In this document: positions 1 through 8,535 of the stretch, one piece after another
How the letters are laid out: every line of letters begins with the position of its first letter
Position numbering within the stretch: position 1 is the stretch's first letter
Assembly (NCBI GenBank): GCA_012520995.1
Contig: JAAYNI010000033.1
Span: forward strand, 1 to 64,000
DNA length: 64,000 bases
Reading direction: 5' to 3'
Origin: Candidatus Rifleibacteriota bacterium
Lineage (GTDB): Bacteria > Muiribacteriota > Ozemobacteria > Ozemobacterales > Ozemobacteraceae
Position numbers and translations under genes: made by a program
Notes under the pieces: generated by a model
Database searches by the model: none
Told to the model about the DNA's origin: nothing
Seen by the model: only the letters and a program-made list of their open reading frames with translations

Positions 1-26
1 ACCTGCGGCTGGATCACCTCCTTTCT
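1..26 (+). rRNA. rrs: 16S rRNA, 3' terminal fragment
   Basis: The window opens with the conserved 3' end of 16S rRNA, including the GGATCACCTCCTTTCT tail that carries the anti-Shine-Dalgarno core CCTCC. Only the last 25 or so bases are present, so the gene lies upstream of the window. Two tRNA genes typical of a 16S-23S spacer follow, which supports the call. Confidence 0.95.
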
Positions 27-168
27 AAGGGGACTAAGGTCTTCGGAACTTGGATAAGACCAATCCTTTTTCGGATGGCGCCGAGAGTCTGAGACCCATC
101 CTTGTCGAGCTCGGACGAAATATTCTTTCACTTTTCGTCCTTCCGATCTTTTTTATATATATTTACAA
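27..168 (+). other. 16S-tRNA spacer with a processing-type hairpin
   Basis: This is the transcribed spacer between the 16S 3' end and tRNA-Ile. It contains a hairpin with an 8-bp stem: GGACGAAA at 113-120 pairs with TTTCGTCC at 133-140. Such stems in rRNA spacers are commonly processing sites, but the function here is inferred. No protein gene is seen. Confidence 0.5.
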
Positions 169-242
169 GGGCCATTAGCTCAGACGGTTAGAGCGCTGTG
201 CTGATAACGCAGAGGTCTGTGGTTCGATTCCACAATGGCCCA
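169..242 (+). tRNA. tRNA-Ile (GAT)
   Basis: A complete cloverleaf can be folded. Acceptor GGGCCAT (169-175) pairs with ATGGCCC (235-241), followed by discriminator A242. The anticodon loop is CTGATAA with anticodon GAT at 203-205, and the T-arm has GGTTCGATTCC. No CCA is encoded. tRNA-Ile(GAT) directly after 16S is the classic rRNA spacer arrangement. Confidence 0.97.
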
Positions 243-257
243 CTTGAAGAAAATTAT

Positions 258-330
258 GGGGCATTAGCTCAGCTGGGAGAGCGCGGGCTTTGCAAGCCTG
301 AGGTCAAGAGTTCGATCCTCTTATGCTCCA
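258..330 (+). tRNA. tRNA-Ala (TGC)
   Basis: Acceptor GGGGCAT (258-264) pairs with ATGCTCC, leaving the G3:U70 wobble pair that identifies alanine tRNAs. The anticodon loop is TTTGCAA, anticodon TGC. No CCA is encoded. With tRNA-Ile it forms the usual spacer tRNA pair of a 16S-23S operon. Confidence 0.97.
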
Positions 331-342
331 CTTAAAAATTAA

Positions 343-366
343 ACACCTCAAAGATCTTTGAGGTGT
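343..366 (+). other. Perfect palindrome between two tRNA genes
   Basis: ACACCTCAAAGA (343-354) is followed directly by its exact reverse complement TCTTTGAGGTGT (355-366). In RNA this would fold into a strong hairpin with a minimal loop. It lies between tRNA-Ala(TGC) and tRNA-Ala(GGC) and has no T-run after it, so a processing site is as likely as attenuation. Confidence 0.6.
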
Positions 367-377
367 CTCAGAAAAAC

Positions 378-450
<73 letters not shown>

Positions 451-479
451 TTTTTTTTTGCCTGAAAACCGCATTTTCA

Positions 480-626
480 ACCACGAAACACACGAAAAGC
501 AAGAAAACCTTTTCTGAACCACAGAACACACAGACGGGATTTTAAGCATAGCTTAAAATCAGGGGATAGGGGTTAGGGCGTAGGAAGTAGCGAGAACCCA
601 ATCTCCAATACACAGCAGAAAATGCA
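480..626 (+). repeat. Composite intergenic repeat, modules A-palindrome-B-E
   Basis: This gap holds ordered low-complexity modules. Module A is related to 'CCACAGAACACACAGACGGG' (about 518-537). A palindrome arm GATTTTAAGC with ATA loop and GCTTAAAATC lies at 538-560. Module B is a G-rich near-heptad repeat of the GGGGTTAGGGCG kind (561-590). Module E contains CAATACACAG (about 606-618). The same order occurs in reverse at 38869-38962, and A plus palindrome recur at 5943-5995. Confidence 0.7.
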
Positions 627-629
627 AAT

Positions 630-683
630 AACTAAAACAACCGCAGCGATTATGTGAAAATAATCGCTGCGGTTGTTTTAGTT
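630..683. terminator. Long perfect hairpin, probable bidirectional terminator
   Basis: Arm 630-653 and arm 660-683 are exact reverse complements (24 bp) around the loop GTGAAA. The outer part of each arm is A/T-rich and the core is G/C-rich, which lets it act as an intrinsic terminator in both directions. It separates the tRNA transcript from the minus-strand operon ending at 793. Confidence 0.8.
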
Positions 684-768
684 GTAATTAAATTAAGATT
701 AAAGATAGTTGAAAGTTAATTGGAAGAGAGGGTTATCAGCAGAGTAATCGGGTGTTTATCCTTTGCTG

Positions 769-790
769 CCCCCTACTCTCTACTCCCTAA
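769..790. repeat. Module B repeat, C-rich strand
   Basis: A pyrimidine-rich stretch built on CTACTCCC and CTACTCTC units, the reverse complement of module B seen at 561-590 and 18583-18613. It abuts the stop codon of the minus-strand gene at 793. Confidence 0.5.
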
Positions 791-792
791 AT

Positions 793-1404
793 CTATTGTT
801 TCCAGCCGAGCATGCAGAAGGCCGTGTCTATTCGGTCTATGTCGCTGCCGACAATCAGAGAGTCCAGCGCAGCGGCTTTTGCCATGTAGTGGTTGGCTTG
901 TTCCATATCGTTCGCCAGAGCGAAAGCTACTGCTGTAAGAACGTGAACTTTTGCTGGAGTAAGATTTAAACCTGAATGAACTGGAGCGAATTTTTCAGGG
1001 GGCAGGGAAGCCAGTAGTTCAGCCGCTCTTACAAAGTCAGCAGGGCTTTCATGACGGAAAATCAAAGCTCCGGCAAGTCCAACTTTTGCTTCAGCTGATT
1101 GCATATAGGCTTTTTCAAAATACTGGATTGAATCCATTATTTTGTTGTCTTTAGCATAAGCCCAGCCTAAAGCATTGTTGATTTCCACCAATTGAGCAGC
1201 CGTCGTGTTTTCTCTGAGTGCGTCTTTGAGGCTGCCTCTGGCATTAGTATAATTGCCTACTTTTATGTGATCCCATCCTTGGGTAAGGAGTTTGTCGGTT
1301 ATCATCAATGAGCTATTGGAGCTTGTTTCGCTTCCGCAGTTTTGTATTGCAGGCAGCATCATCAAAATAAATATAAACAAAAAGCGTTTTGCGTATTTTT
1401 TCAT
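793..1404 (-). CDS. Exported TPR-like protein, possible lipoprotein
   Basis: A 203-residue protein. The start at 1404 is chosen because GGAG lies six bases before this ATG and because longer versions would overlap the upstream gene. The N-terminus MKKYAKRFLFIFILMMLPAI is a signal sequence, followed by a Cys in QNCGSE that could be lipidated, though the lipobox is not canonical. The rest is helical with TPR-like spacing: the stretch NALGWAYAKDNKIMDSIQYF is a typical TPR helix pair. It starts 14 bases after the stop of the large protease gene, so the two are one operon. A role in assembling or anchoring the protease is possible but only inferred from position. Confidence 0.6.
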   Translation of the reverse strand: MKKYAKRFLFIFILMMLPAIQNCGSETSSNSSLMITDKLLTQGWDHIKVGNYTNARGSLKDALRENTTAAQLVEINNALGWAYAKDNKIMDSIQYFEKAYMQSAEAKVGLAGALIFRHESPADFVRAAELLASLPPEKFAPVHSGLNLTPAKVHVLTAVAFALANDMEQANHYMAKAAALDSLIVGSDIDRIDTAFCMLGWKQ

Positions 1405-1418
1405 AGTTTTCTCCATTA

Positions 1419-4400
1419 TCATCGGACAACCGCAATTTTGCTGCGTTTTTTCCATGAATTGCCTTGCAAGGAAGCTTTGATTTCAGCATAGTAAACACCA
1501 TTAGCTACTTTGCGTCCGTCTTTGTCGCTGAGGTTCCATATATATTCGTAGGTGCCGTCAGCAGCATTCTTAAGAGGTATATCAAAGCGTTCTGTCAGAA
1601 CTTTTCCGTTTACATCCAAGATTCTGCCTGTAACTGATGCGGCAGCTTTGTTGGGGCCGGTAAATGTGGCAGTTATACTGCTTTTGGTTTTTGCCGGGTT
1701 GGGCCACGAGATTGTTTGTGATAAGCTGTCAGGAAGAAGAGGAGCTTGAAGACGATAGGATTTTCTGACCGTGTTTGCAGCATTGTCACTGATTTCGATC
1801 TCAACCGGATTTTCAATATCATCTGTAACTATGCGTATTTCTCCATCTTCGTAGCTGGCTTTAAGCAGAGAACCATTCTGTAAAACTTTCAATGAATCAG
1901 CTTTTATACCGCTTTGGAAGTCGTTTGCTTCTAAACTGTATATATTAGGTCTCTTTGATGTGATTTTATCCGACAGCATGGGAAGATGATTATCGAGAGC
2001 TATAAACATGCTTCCTGATACTGAAGTTCTGCCTTTGGCCATATTTCCGTCGCTGTCAATATTGCTGAGCCACTCAAAGCCGTCTGCCGTATCTTTATAA
2101 AGACCGCCTTTAAATTTTACAGTTTCATTATAAGCGGTAATAGGTATTTCGATTTCTACAGCTTCTGCTGCTTTTCCCCCTGGAAGAGAGAGGTCGACTG
2201 CTCCAGAGATTTTTTCAATTTCAGGATATATGTAGGCTTTGTCGGACTTAGCTAAGACTACTGTGCCAGGCTGCGTGAGAGATTTCTCGGAGAGTCTTAC
2301 GGAAGCGAAGGAGGAATTCAGGTAGCCTTGTGTTTGAGGCTGATAATAGATTGCAGAGAACATAAGTCTGTTTTCCATTATTACGCCGTCCGCGTTAGTT
2401 CCAGTTGCCATAATAATTCCTTCGCCAGTAGACTTGACTTCAAAGTCTCCTATGTAGGTTGAGTCGTTGACAGGTGTCATGCTTATGTAGCCTTCAGTGC
2501 CGCCGTAAGTTATTCGGGCTTTTGGAGCCGAGGAAAACTTGCTTTCACATCTGAGAATTATGAAAAGATTATTTTCAAATATCGGATGGGGCAACACTGC
2601 GACTTTAAGGTCATCAAAGCTGGCAGAAGTTGCATAGGAAATCGGGTTGTAGTTGAAGTTATGGTGAAGTATGGGCACAATTGTAAGGTTTTGATAAGTA
2701 AGATTGGAGCCGTAGTTCTTTACTATAAGGTTGCCAGCTTGCTTATCGTTGAGATACATGAACTCAACGTCCGTTTCAACAGAAGGACCTTTCTTTATAA
2801 GAGCTACGCTGAATTGTCCGTCATCATCTCCGTCAAAGGCCACGTTGAGGTTGCCGTTATTGCCGCTGACTTCTATATAGTTAGCTGCCCAAGGGTTAAC
2901 CTTTCCTGATTTTACACTTATTTTATCTTTCAGAAGAAGTGAACCGGACATTTTTACAGGAAGTCGCTCTTGGTAACCTATGTCGTTCGAACTCAAATTG
3001 TCATTGTCGACTTCATAACCCCATTTTTTGTCATTCAGATGAGAATAGCCATCGCTTTTTACAGTTTTATTCAGGTAGTTGGCTATAGTCCAATCTTTAA
3101 AGACTGTTGCCATGTCAGTTTGGAATTGTTTGAAATAGACGTTGTAGTTCTCAATTCCTCCGCCTGCTTTAGCTCTGATAATGGTTTTTAAGAAATCGCC
3201 GATTCTGCCTTTTGCATATTTTTCGGCAACATAATAAGTCCATAGGAAAGAAGCTCCGTATTGAGGATAGGGGTTGTTTCCTTGCCATACACTTGAGCGA
3301 GGCTCTACAAGAATTGTATCGGGGTTTCTTATGAAAGTATCCAAGTTGCTGGAGAACTTACCAGTGTAAAGATGTTCTATGAAGGTAGTTATGCCTTCTT
3401 CCAGCCAAGTTTCCAAAGAGACCAGATTGTTGTCTTGATCAAGATAGTATCCTTCATTGAACATAACCATATGAGAGAATTCATGAGCTATGGTTGAGTA
3501 AACTTCAGCAGGATTCATGTAATATCTGAAAATATTGATATATATGAGCTCTTTTTCATTGCTCAAAGAAAGAATGTTTCTTCTGAACTGATTTCCTGCC
3601 CAGTAGTAACCAAGAAGGCTGCCAGAGGGATCTTGGACTTCATCCAGAAGTATATATATTCTGCTGTCGTTGTCTATATCCGGGGGGGATCCGAGATGCT
3701 CGGTAACATGTTTGTAGATTATGTCGTCAAATTCGGCGGCCAATTTTGCTATATTGTATCTTGCGGTAACCGGATCGGTGCCGAAAATAAATCTTGGTTC
3801 CAAAACAGCTCCGGGAGAATCGGGGGCTATATAGAGAGCAGGGTTGTGAGCCCATGTTTTCCCCCAAGCAGGATCTGCGGGAGGTGTTTCAGCTTGGGTT
3901 GATGAGAGAGGAATTGGCAAAGTAGGGAAGAATTTTACGGGAAGGAAAATATAACAGTATTTTCCTATATGTCGTAAAACAGCTTTGGGATAATGAAGGT
4001 TGCCGTCGACATCGTAAATTTCTGCAGCCATATTAGAGCCTGATCCTATGCCGTCGTCCAAGTCAGGATTTCCGCCTGTGCCAGGCCATTCGCCTCCATC
4101 GTGGAAAAGCGGGGAGAGCCCAGGGCCGTTCATGGTGGAAAATGGAACCATCGCTCTGTCTATATCCAAGCTTGAGAAGTTCATGCTTCCTATTTGAGCT
4201 CTGATGGAGCCTCTCATTGAAGGCGAACCTTGGGGCAGAGCATTCTTGAGGGATTCCTTCAGCAAAGGATGGAGGTCAGCTCGTAAGTGGTTTTGGGCAG
4301 CTGACTTGGTCAGCTCAAGCGCCTTGCTTTGCAAGTCGCCAGGCAAAAAAGACTCGGTTGTAGCTCCGAGTGATGTTGCAAAAAAGCACAGAGCCGCGAT

Positions 4401-4436
4401 TAGAAATGTTTGCAGATGCGATTTGTTTTTTAACAT
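1419..4436 (-). CDS. Secreted HExxH metalloprotease with FlgD-like C-terminal domain
   Basis: A 1005-residue exported protein with an N-terminal signal peptide (about 1-25). HEFSH at residues 318-322 followed by WLEEG (E346 or E347 as third ligand) is a gluzincin-type zinc site and resembles hyicolysin-like (M30) peptidases. The surrounding region (about 210-480) is the catalytic domain; beta-rich modules follow. The last 95 or so residues, from SWPNPAKTKS to the end with GRILDVNGKVL and KVANGVYYAEIKA, match the FlgD Ig-like/C-terminal secretion-type fold. AAGGA sits nine bases before the ATG. It heads a two-gene operon with the TPR-like protein. Substrate unknown; extracellular or surface proteolysis is the likely role. 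Confidence 0.75.
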   Translation of the reverse strand: MLKNKSHLQTFLIAALCFFATSLGATTESFLPGDLQSKALELTKSAAQNHLRADLHPLLKESLKNALPQGSPSMRGSIRAQIGSMNFSSLDIDRAMVPFSTMNGPGLSPLFHDGGEWPGTGGNPDLDDGIGSGSNMAAEIYDVDGNLHYPKAVLRHIGKYCYIFLPVKFFPTLPIPLSSTQAETPPADPAWGKTWAHNPALYIAPDSPGAVLEPRFIFGTDPVTARYNIAKLAAEFDDIIYKHVTEHLGSPPDIDNDSRIYILLDEVQDPSGSLLGYYWAGNQFRRNILSLSNEKELIYINIFRYYMNPAEVYSTIAHEFSHMVMFNEGYYLDQDNNLVSLETWLEEGITTFIEHLYTGKFSSNLDTFIRNPDTILVEPRSSVWQGNNPYPQYGASFLWTYYVAEKYAKGRIGDFLKTIIRAKAGGGIENYNVYFKQFQTDMATVFKDWTIANYLNKTVKSDGYSHLNDKKWGYEVDNDNLSSNDIGYQERLPVKMSGSLLLKDKISVKSGKVNPWAANYIEVSGNNGNLNVAFDGDDDGQFSVALIKKGPSVETDVEFMYLNDKQAGNLIVKNYGSNLTYQNLTIVPILHHNFNYNPISYATSASFDDLKVAVLPHPIFENNLFIILRCESKFSSAPKARITYGGTEGYISMTPVNDSTYIGDFEVKSTGEGIIMATGTNADGVIMENRLMFSAIYYQPQTQGYLNSSFASVRLSEKSLTQPGTVVLAKSDKAYIYPEIEKISGAVDLSLPGGKAAEAVEIEIPITAYNETVKFKGGLYKDTADGFEWLSNIDSDGNMAKGRTSVSGSMFIALDNHLPMLSDKITSKRPNIYSLEANDFQSGIKADSLKVLQNGSLLKASYEDGEIRIVTDDIENPVEIEISDNAANTVRKSYRLQAPLLPDSLSQTISWPNPAKTKSSITATFTGPNKAAASVTGRILDVNGKVLTERFDIPLKNAADGTYEYIWNLSDKDGRKVANGVYYAEIKASLQGNSWKKRSKIAVVR

Positions 4437-4457
4437 TTTTCTTGTTCCTTAAGGTTT

Positions 4458-4507
4458 CGGAGCTTCCTTTAAGATTTCTCTCTTAAGAGAGCTGATTGAA
4501 AGCTCCG
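4458..4507. terminator. Nested hairpin, probable terminator after the MurC-like gene
   Basis: CGGAGCTT (4458-4465) pairs with AAGCTCCG (4500-4507), and inside it CTCTCTT/AAGAGAG (4478-4491) is a perfect palindrome. The structure lies between the stop of the minus-strand MurC-like gene and the start of the protease gene. A T-run is not obvious on either strand, so termination is inferred. Confidence 0.4.
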
Positions 4508-4538
4508 GTAACATTATCGGCAAGAAAATGTTTAATAT

Positions 4539-5891
4539 TTAGCCTTTCTTGAGTCTCTTAAGAATATCGCCGCATATGGCATTTATGTCTCTTGCACCCA
4601 TTACCAACACAATTGCGCCTGTTTTTGCCTCGGAAACTATTTCTTTTGCGACAGCTTCACTTGATGGAAGATAAAATACTCTGTCAGAAATCTTTCTTGC
4701 TTCTTTGACTAATTCTTCGGACGAAATATCTTTTGTTACAGTACCGCCGCCGTAATATATATCGTCAACGTAGAGTTTTTCTCCTTTTTTGAGAGATGCG
4801 AAAACTTCTATGAGTTCATCTTTTGTAAAGCGGGCAGGGCCGAATCCATGAGGCTGATAAATGCAGAAAAGCTGATCGCTCATCTTTCTGGCTGTTTCTA
4901 TCGCCATGGCTATTTCTACAGGATTGTGCGCAAAGTCGTCTATAACCTGTACTCCTCTTGCTTCACCGACAAATTCAAAACGTCTGTTCATCCCGGAAAA
5001 ACTGCTTATAGCTTTTGCTGATTGTTCTAAAGAAACGCCAGCAAAATAGGCTGCCGCAACAGCAACCAGGATATTTCTGACATTGTGTAACCCTCTTAGA
5101 GAGGTCTTGAAGTCGACGCCGTTGCATTTGAAAGAAGTGAAATCTTGAGCTTCAATTATGTCTGTAGCCAGAAAATCGGCTTTGCCTGAAGTTCGACAAG
5201 TTACGGCTGAATATTTTTCGGCAAGTTTTGCGGCTTCGGGGTCGTCACAGCAAACTATTTTTTTTCCCGAAGTTTGCTCCAGAAAAGTGCTGAAAAGCTC
5301 TGCCAGTTCTTCTATTGGTTTGTGGTCTTTGTAAATATTTGTCAAAATGGCTATTTCAGGAAAATATTTAACTATAGAGCCATCAGACTCATCAGCTTCT
5401 ATTACAAAATACTCGCCTTTGCCGGCGAAAGCGTTGGTATCAAATTCTTTGATGATCCCGCCAGAAGCACAGCTGGGATCCAAACCGCCTTCTTTCAGCA
5501 GCCAGGCGATAATGCCAGTAACGGTGGTTTTTCCTGCTGTTCCGGCGACAGCTATCCCTTTCTTTTCGTTGAAGAGTTTGGCCAATAAATCTGAACGCAT
5601 CATTTGCTTGATTCCCAGTTCAGTTGCTTTAATTACATCGGATACCTTGGCTTCAACTGCTCCTGATTTTACGGCGACAATCTCTTCTGAAGAGAGCGAC
5701 TTATCACGCATAAAAGCTTCTATTCCGGAACCGTCTTGCGGATATATCTTTATGCCTTCAGCAGCAAGACGCTTGCAAAAGTCTCCCTCTGTATTTCTGT
5801 CTGAGCCTGCTACGGCAAAGCCTTCTTCATGCAGGATTTTTGCTATGGCGCTCATTCCCATGCCGCCAATTCCTATAAAATATGCGTGCAT
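4539..5891 (-). CDS. MurC-like Mur ligase, divergent subfamily
   Basis: A 450-residue three-domain Mur ligase. GIGGMGMSAIAKIL at the N-terminus is the MurC/Mpl nucleotide-sugar-binding Rossmann motif, GTAGKTT (117-123) is the ATP loop, EADESDGS (165-172) the central motif, and RRFE, DDFAHNP (318-324) and MGARDI close the C-terminal domain. MurC ligates L-alanine to UDP-N-acetylmuramate. Here several signatures differ from textbook MurC: GTAGKT for GTHGKT, DDFAHNP for DDYGHHP, and YQPHGFGPARF for FQPHRYTRTR. No other dcw-cluster gene is adjacent. It is therefore either a divergent MurC or a paralogue with another acceptor. GGAG lies nine bases before the ATG. Confidence 0.75.
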   Translation of the reverse strand: MHAYFIGIGGMGMSAIAKILHEEGFAVAGSDRNTEGDFCKRLAAEGIKIYPQDGSGIEAFMRDKSLSSEEIVAVKSGAVEAKVSDVIKATELGIKQMMRSDLLAKLFNEKKGIAVAGTAGKTTVTGIIAWLLKEGGLDPSCASGGIIKEFDTNAFAGKGEYFVIEADESDGSIVKYFPEIAILTNIYKDHKPIEELAELFSTFLEQTSGKKIVCCDDPEAAKLAEKYSAVTCRTSGKADFLATDIIEAQDFTSFKCNGVDFKTSLRGLHNVRNILVAVAAAYFAGVSLEQSAKAISSFSGMNRRFEFVGEARGVQVIDDFAHNPVEIAMAIETARKMSDQLFCIYQPHGFGPARFTKDELIEVFASLKKGEKLYVDDIYYGGGTVTKDISSEELVKEARKISDRVFYLPSSEAVAKEIVSEAKTGAIVLVMGARDINAICGDILKRLKKG

Positions 5892-5940
5892 TTTCGCATT
5901 CTCCGATTCTGGTCTGTCTTATATCAAAAACTTATAATTT

Positions 5941-6210
5941 TTTATCCACAGATTCACAGATTAGCACAGACGGGATTTTAAGCATAGCTTAAAATAGGAG
6001 ATAGGCTTCAATAAGGTATAAATTATAATGTATAAATTAGAAATAATTGTTTAGTTTCTTGATATTTAAGAGCTGATAAGTATTGCAAATTGCCAAGTAA
6101 AATATAAAATCGGTTCTTAATCAGCGGCAGATGATCGATGCAAGAGTGGGCTAAACAATTTAACTTGCCACCCGCCACTCATCACTCGTCACGGTGCGAT
6201 CTTAGCACCT
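5941..6210. repeat. Intergenic repeat region (modules A, palindrome, D, C)
   Basis: The 383-base gap 5892-6274 has no gene. It holds module A (TATCCACAGATTCACAGATT, from 5943), the palindrome ATTTTAAGC/GCTTAAAAT (5975-5995), an AT-rich module D (GTATAAATTAGAAATAA, about 6030) and module C (CCACCCGCCACTCATCACTC, from 6169). After these comes a small hairpin GGTGC-GATCTTA-GCACC (6193-6209). The same modules recur at 38759-38962. Confidence 0.65.
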
Positions 6211-6274
6211 GCCAGCAATGATTTATTGTGGAGCAAGATGTCTTTTAAAAGGAAGTTTTATCTGCAACAAAGCA

Positions 6275-6901
6275 CTAGAGCGGTGTTGTGAAAGTGTAAT
6301 TGCCAGAAAAGGCTTTGGTGCTTTCTAGATGATAGCGGCTGGTAACGGCTCTGAAATGGTAAAGAGTGCCAGGTTCAAGGTAATCAAGCCTTATTCGGTG
6401 AACTGAAGCAAGTGTACCTGAATCCAGTTCTTTCATGCCGTATAGTGCTGTTTTGCCGTATTCGATGAAGGAGTTGGACGGAATATCAGTTTCTACTTCA
6501 ATTATGGCCGAGGTTTGGCCTGTCCAGAGATTTTTAACGTTGCGAATAACAGGAATAGGCACCATTTTTCCGTCCAGAATTTGCACTGTGGCATTGTCTA
6601 TGATTTCAACCGATTCTTGCAAAAGCTTTATAGGTTGGCCGTCTTCTCCGAGTAAAGCGAGCCTGTAGAAGCCTGCGGGAAGTTTAACTGTGAAGTTGCC
6701 TTCTCTGTCCGGGATGATTGAAAAGTTTTCGCCGGTATCTGAAGTGGCTTCAAGCTTCTCGCCGCTTGCAAGCTTTATGTTTCCTGTGAGTGAACCGCAG
6801 GAATCTGCTTTGTTTCTTTCGTTTGCAGGCGACAAAAAACAGCCTGTTGTAAATAAAAAGGCAATTAAAGCAGCCAGTGATATATATTTCTTTTTTGTCA
6901 T
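6275..6901 (-). CDS. Lipoprotein with carboxypeptidase-regulatory-like and Fn3-like domains
   Basis: A 208-residue lipoprotein: LIAFLFTTGC ends in a good lipobox, so Cys21 should be lipidated. Residues about 35-110 look like a carboxypeptidase-regulatory-like beta sandwich (GNFTVKLPAGFYRLAL). Residues 115-208 resemble a fibronectin type III fold of the kind found at the N-terminus of purple acid phosphatases (IEVETDIPSNSFIEYG, then LEPGTLYHFRAVTS). There is no enzyme domain. Its ATG overlaps the stop of the preceding gene as ATGA, so it is translationally coupled as the third gene of the 10418-6275 surface operon. Likely an accessory or docking lipoprotein. Confidence 0.65.
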   Translation of the reverse strand: MTKKKYISLAALIAFLFTTGCFLSPANERNKADSCGSLTGNIKLASGEKLEATSDTGENFSIIPDREGNFTVKLPAGFYRLALLGEDGQPIKLLQESVEIIDNATVQILDGKMVPIPVIRNVKNLWTGQTSAIIEVETDIPSNSFIEYGKTALYGMKELDSGTLASVHRIRLDYLEPGTLYHFRAVTSRYHLESTKAFSGNYTFTTPL

Positions 6902-8535
6902 ATTTCACCTGCCGGACGCAATTCAACGTTTGTGGCTGTCAAATTGGCATATCCGTTTTTGAAAAAGTTTACGGTATATTTTCCTGGTTTTACATTGTAA
7001 AAAATATATTCGCCAAAAGAATTTGTGTAAGCTGTGTGAGAGGTGCCTTGCAAGGTTACTTTTACGCCTTCCATAGGCGATTGGTTTCTTTCGTCAACAA
7101 CACGGCCTCTTAAAACAGATTGTCTCAAATCAATGGCTACTCTCATTCTATTGAAAAACATACCTGCGATTTTTGAGTGCAGCATATATTTTCCGTTAAC
7201 AGGACGCAATGTAAATATTTCGCTGCCGGAGTCTTTATACCTGTATGTAAAGTCTCTGCTTAAGCCTGAAACTCTGTAGTTCATATGGACAGCGATATCG
7301 CAGTTTTTGTATTCAAATTTGAACGGTCTCATCCAAAGGGTGATATTTCTGTAATTTCTCAAATCATCCTCGAATAATTTCAAAAAGTCTGAGCGGCTGT
7401 TTCCCATATGATCTCGATATTCTGGGTCTATGTTGTCCATTAGCCAGTTAAGGTCTTTTTTCTCAAAAGCGTGCCTGAAGCCGTCTATAAATTTATTGGC
7501 TGCAATAGTCGCAAGGTTTTTGTTTATGACAGAAAAACCTATGTGCGCAAGCAAACGCCTGTTGCCGCTTTCTTCGATAACAAAGATTTTCACGTAAAAC
7601 TCAGGTATGGAAGGAGTTGCAAAACGCACACGATGTATCGCGTTTTCAAGTTCCATAATAGGGAATACAAGATCTTTGTTTATTTCCGCTTCAAATCGGT
7701 AAGGCTCAGGAGGAGGAGGAAAGACTCTGAATTGCAGTATAATTTCCTTTGGAATAGTGTAATCAGGTGTTCTTATCTGGTAGAGGCCATCTTCTTGGGG
7801 CATGTTGGCCAGATATTCGCCATTGAGTTCCAATGATTCCAATGAGAAGCTTATTTCTTTGTTTCTTCTTCTTTCAGTAACTCGCAGACGCTCCAATAGG
7901 TTTTTAAAACGTCTGAATGACTGGTATTCTTGATCCAGAGAAATCCTTTCGGAGGAGACTTCCTTCTGAGTAAAAGTAAGAGAATAGCCTGGCTCGACCA
8001 GCAGTGGATTTTGTCCTTCGGCAATTACCGATGTTCTGCCTGCTAGAGCAGTGATACGGCTGGAGTTTTCAGCTACAGCTACTGTGACTTCTGAAAATTC
8101 GGCGGCTGCTTCAAAATGAGCTGTTTGAATATCCAATTTGCCTTCTTCCAAAACGGAGGCTAGAACTTCGCCGTAATGAATTTGAATTGCCGGCACATCA
8201 GCTGTTGCCATGGGATTAAGAAGCCTTACAGCTGTATTTGGTTTTATAAATATAGCTGCCTTGTCTTGCCAGATTATGGCGATATATCCGTTGTTGCCTG
8301 TTCTTACGCTTTCGCCATGACGAAAAGCTTGGCCGTTTGTTACCCGTTTCCAAGTGTTTCCGCCTGAGTTTAAGAACCAGACGGCTCCGTCAGTCATGCT
8401 GGCTGAAAACTGCTTGGTTTTGAATACTTCTCCTGGGTAAAAGGAGGGTCTTGCCGTTTGAGCACGGGCGAAGAGCGTGGCTGTATGCAGTGCCATTAAA
8501 ATAATTATTGCCAAGCAGGCTCTGTTCTTTTTCAT
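6898..8535 (-). CDS. Exported FecR-domain protein with C-terminal regulatory-like beta domain
   Basis: A 545-residue protein with an N-terminal signal sequence (MKKNRACLAIIILMALHTAT). Residues about 35-120 match a FecR-type fold: FRHGESVRTGNNGYIAIIWQ then AAIFIKPNTAVRLL. The last 80 residues (LRGRVVDERNQSPMEGVKVT, then PGKYTVNFFKNGYANLTA) are a carboxypeptidase-regulatory-like domain. The centre is charged, partly helical and unrecognised. No FecI-type sigma factor or TonB receptor lies nearby, so this is not a classical FecIRA system. It overlaps the barrel gene upstream by one base (TAATG) and the lipoprotein downstream by four, implying a fixed stoichiometric complex at the outer membrane. 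Confidence 0.65.
   Translation of the reverse strand: MKKNRACLAIIILMALHTATLFARAQTARPSFYPGEVFKTKQFSASMTDGAVWFLNSGGNTWKRVTNGQAFRHGESVRTGNNGYIAIIWQDKAAIFIKPNTAVRLLNPMATADVPAIQIHYGEVLASVLEEGKLDIQTAHFEAAAEFSEVTVAVAENSSRITALAGRTSVIAEGQNPLLVEPGYSLTFTQKEVSSERISLDQEYQSFRRFKNLLERLRVTERRRNKEISFSLESLELNGEYLANMPQEDGLYQIRTPDYTIPKEIILQFRVFPPPPEPYRFEAEINKDLVFPIMELENAIHRVRFATPSIPEFYVKIFVIEESGNRRLLAHIGFSVINKNLATIAANKFIDGFRHAFEKKDLNWLMDNIDPEYRDHMGNSRSDFLKLFEDDLRNYRNITLWMRPFKFEYKNCDIAVHMNYRVSGLSRDFTYRYKDSGSEIFTLRPVNGKYMLHSKIAGMFFNRMRVAIDLRQSVLRGRVVDERNQSPMEGVKVTLQGTSHTAYTNSFGEYIFYNVKPGKYTVNFFKNGYANLTATNVELRPAGEI

Noticed and set aside
538-560. Phage attachment site
   Set aside because: The palindrome recurs in three gaps without integrase genes or a bounded insert.
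720-969. Plus-strand frames opposite the TPR-like gene
   Set aside because: They lie partly on a repeat and partly antisense to a gene with a signal peptide and ribosome site.
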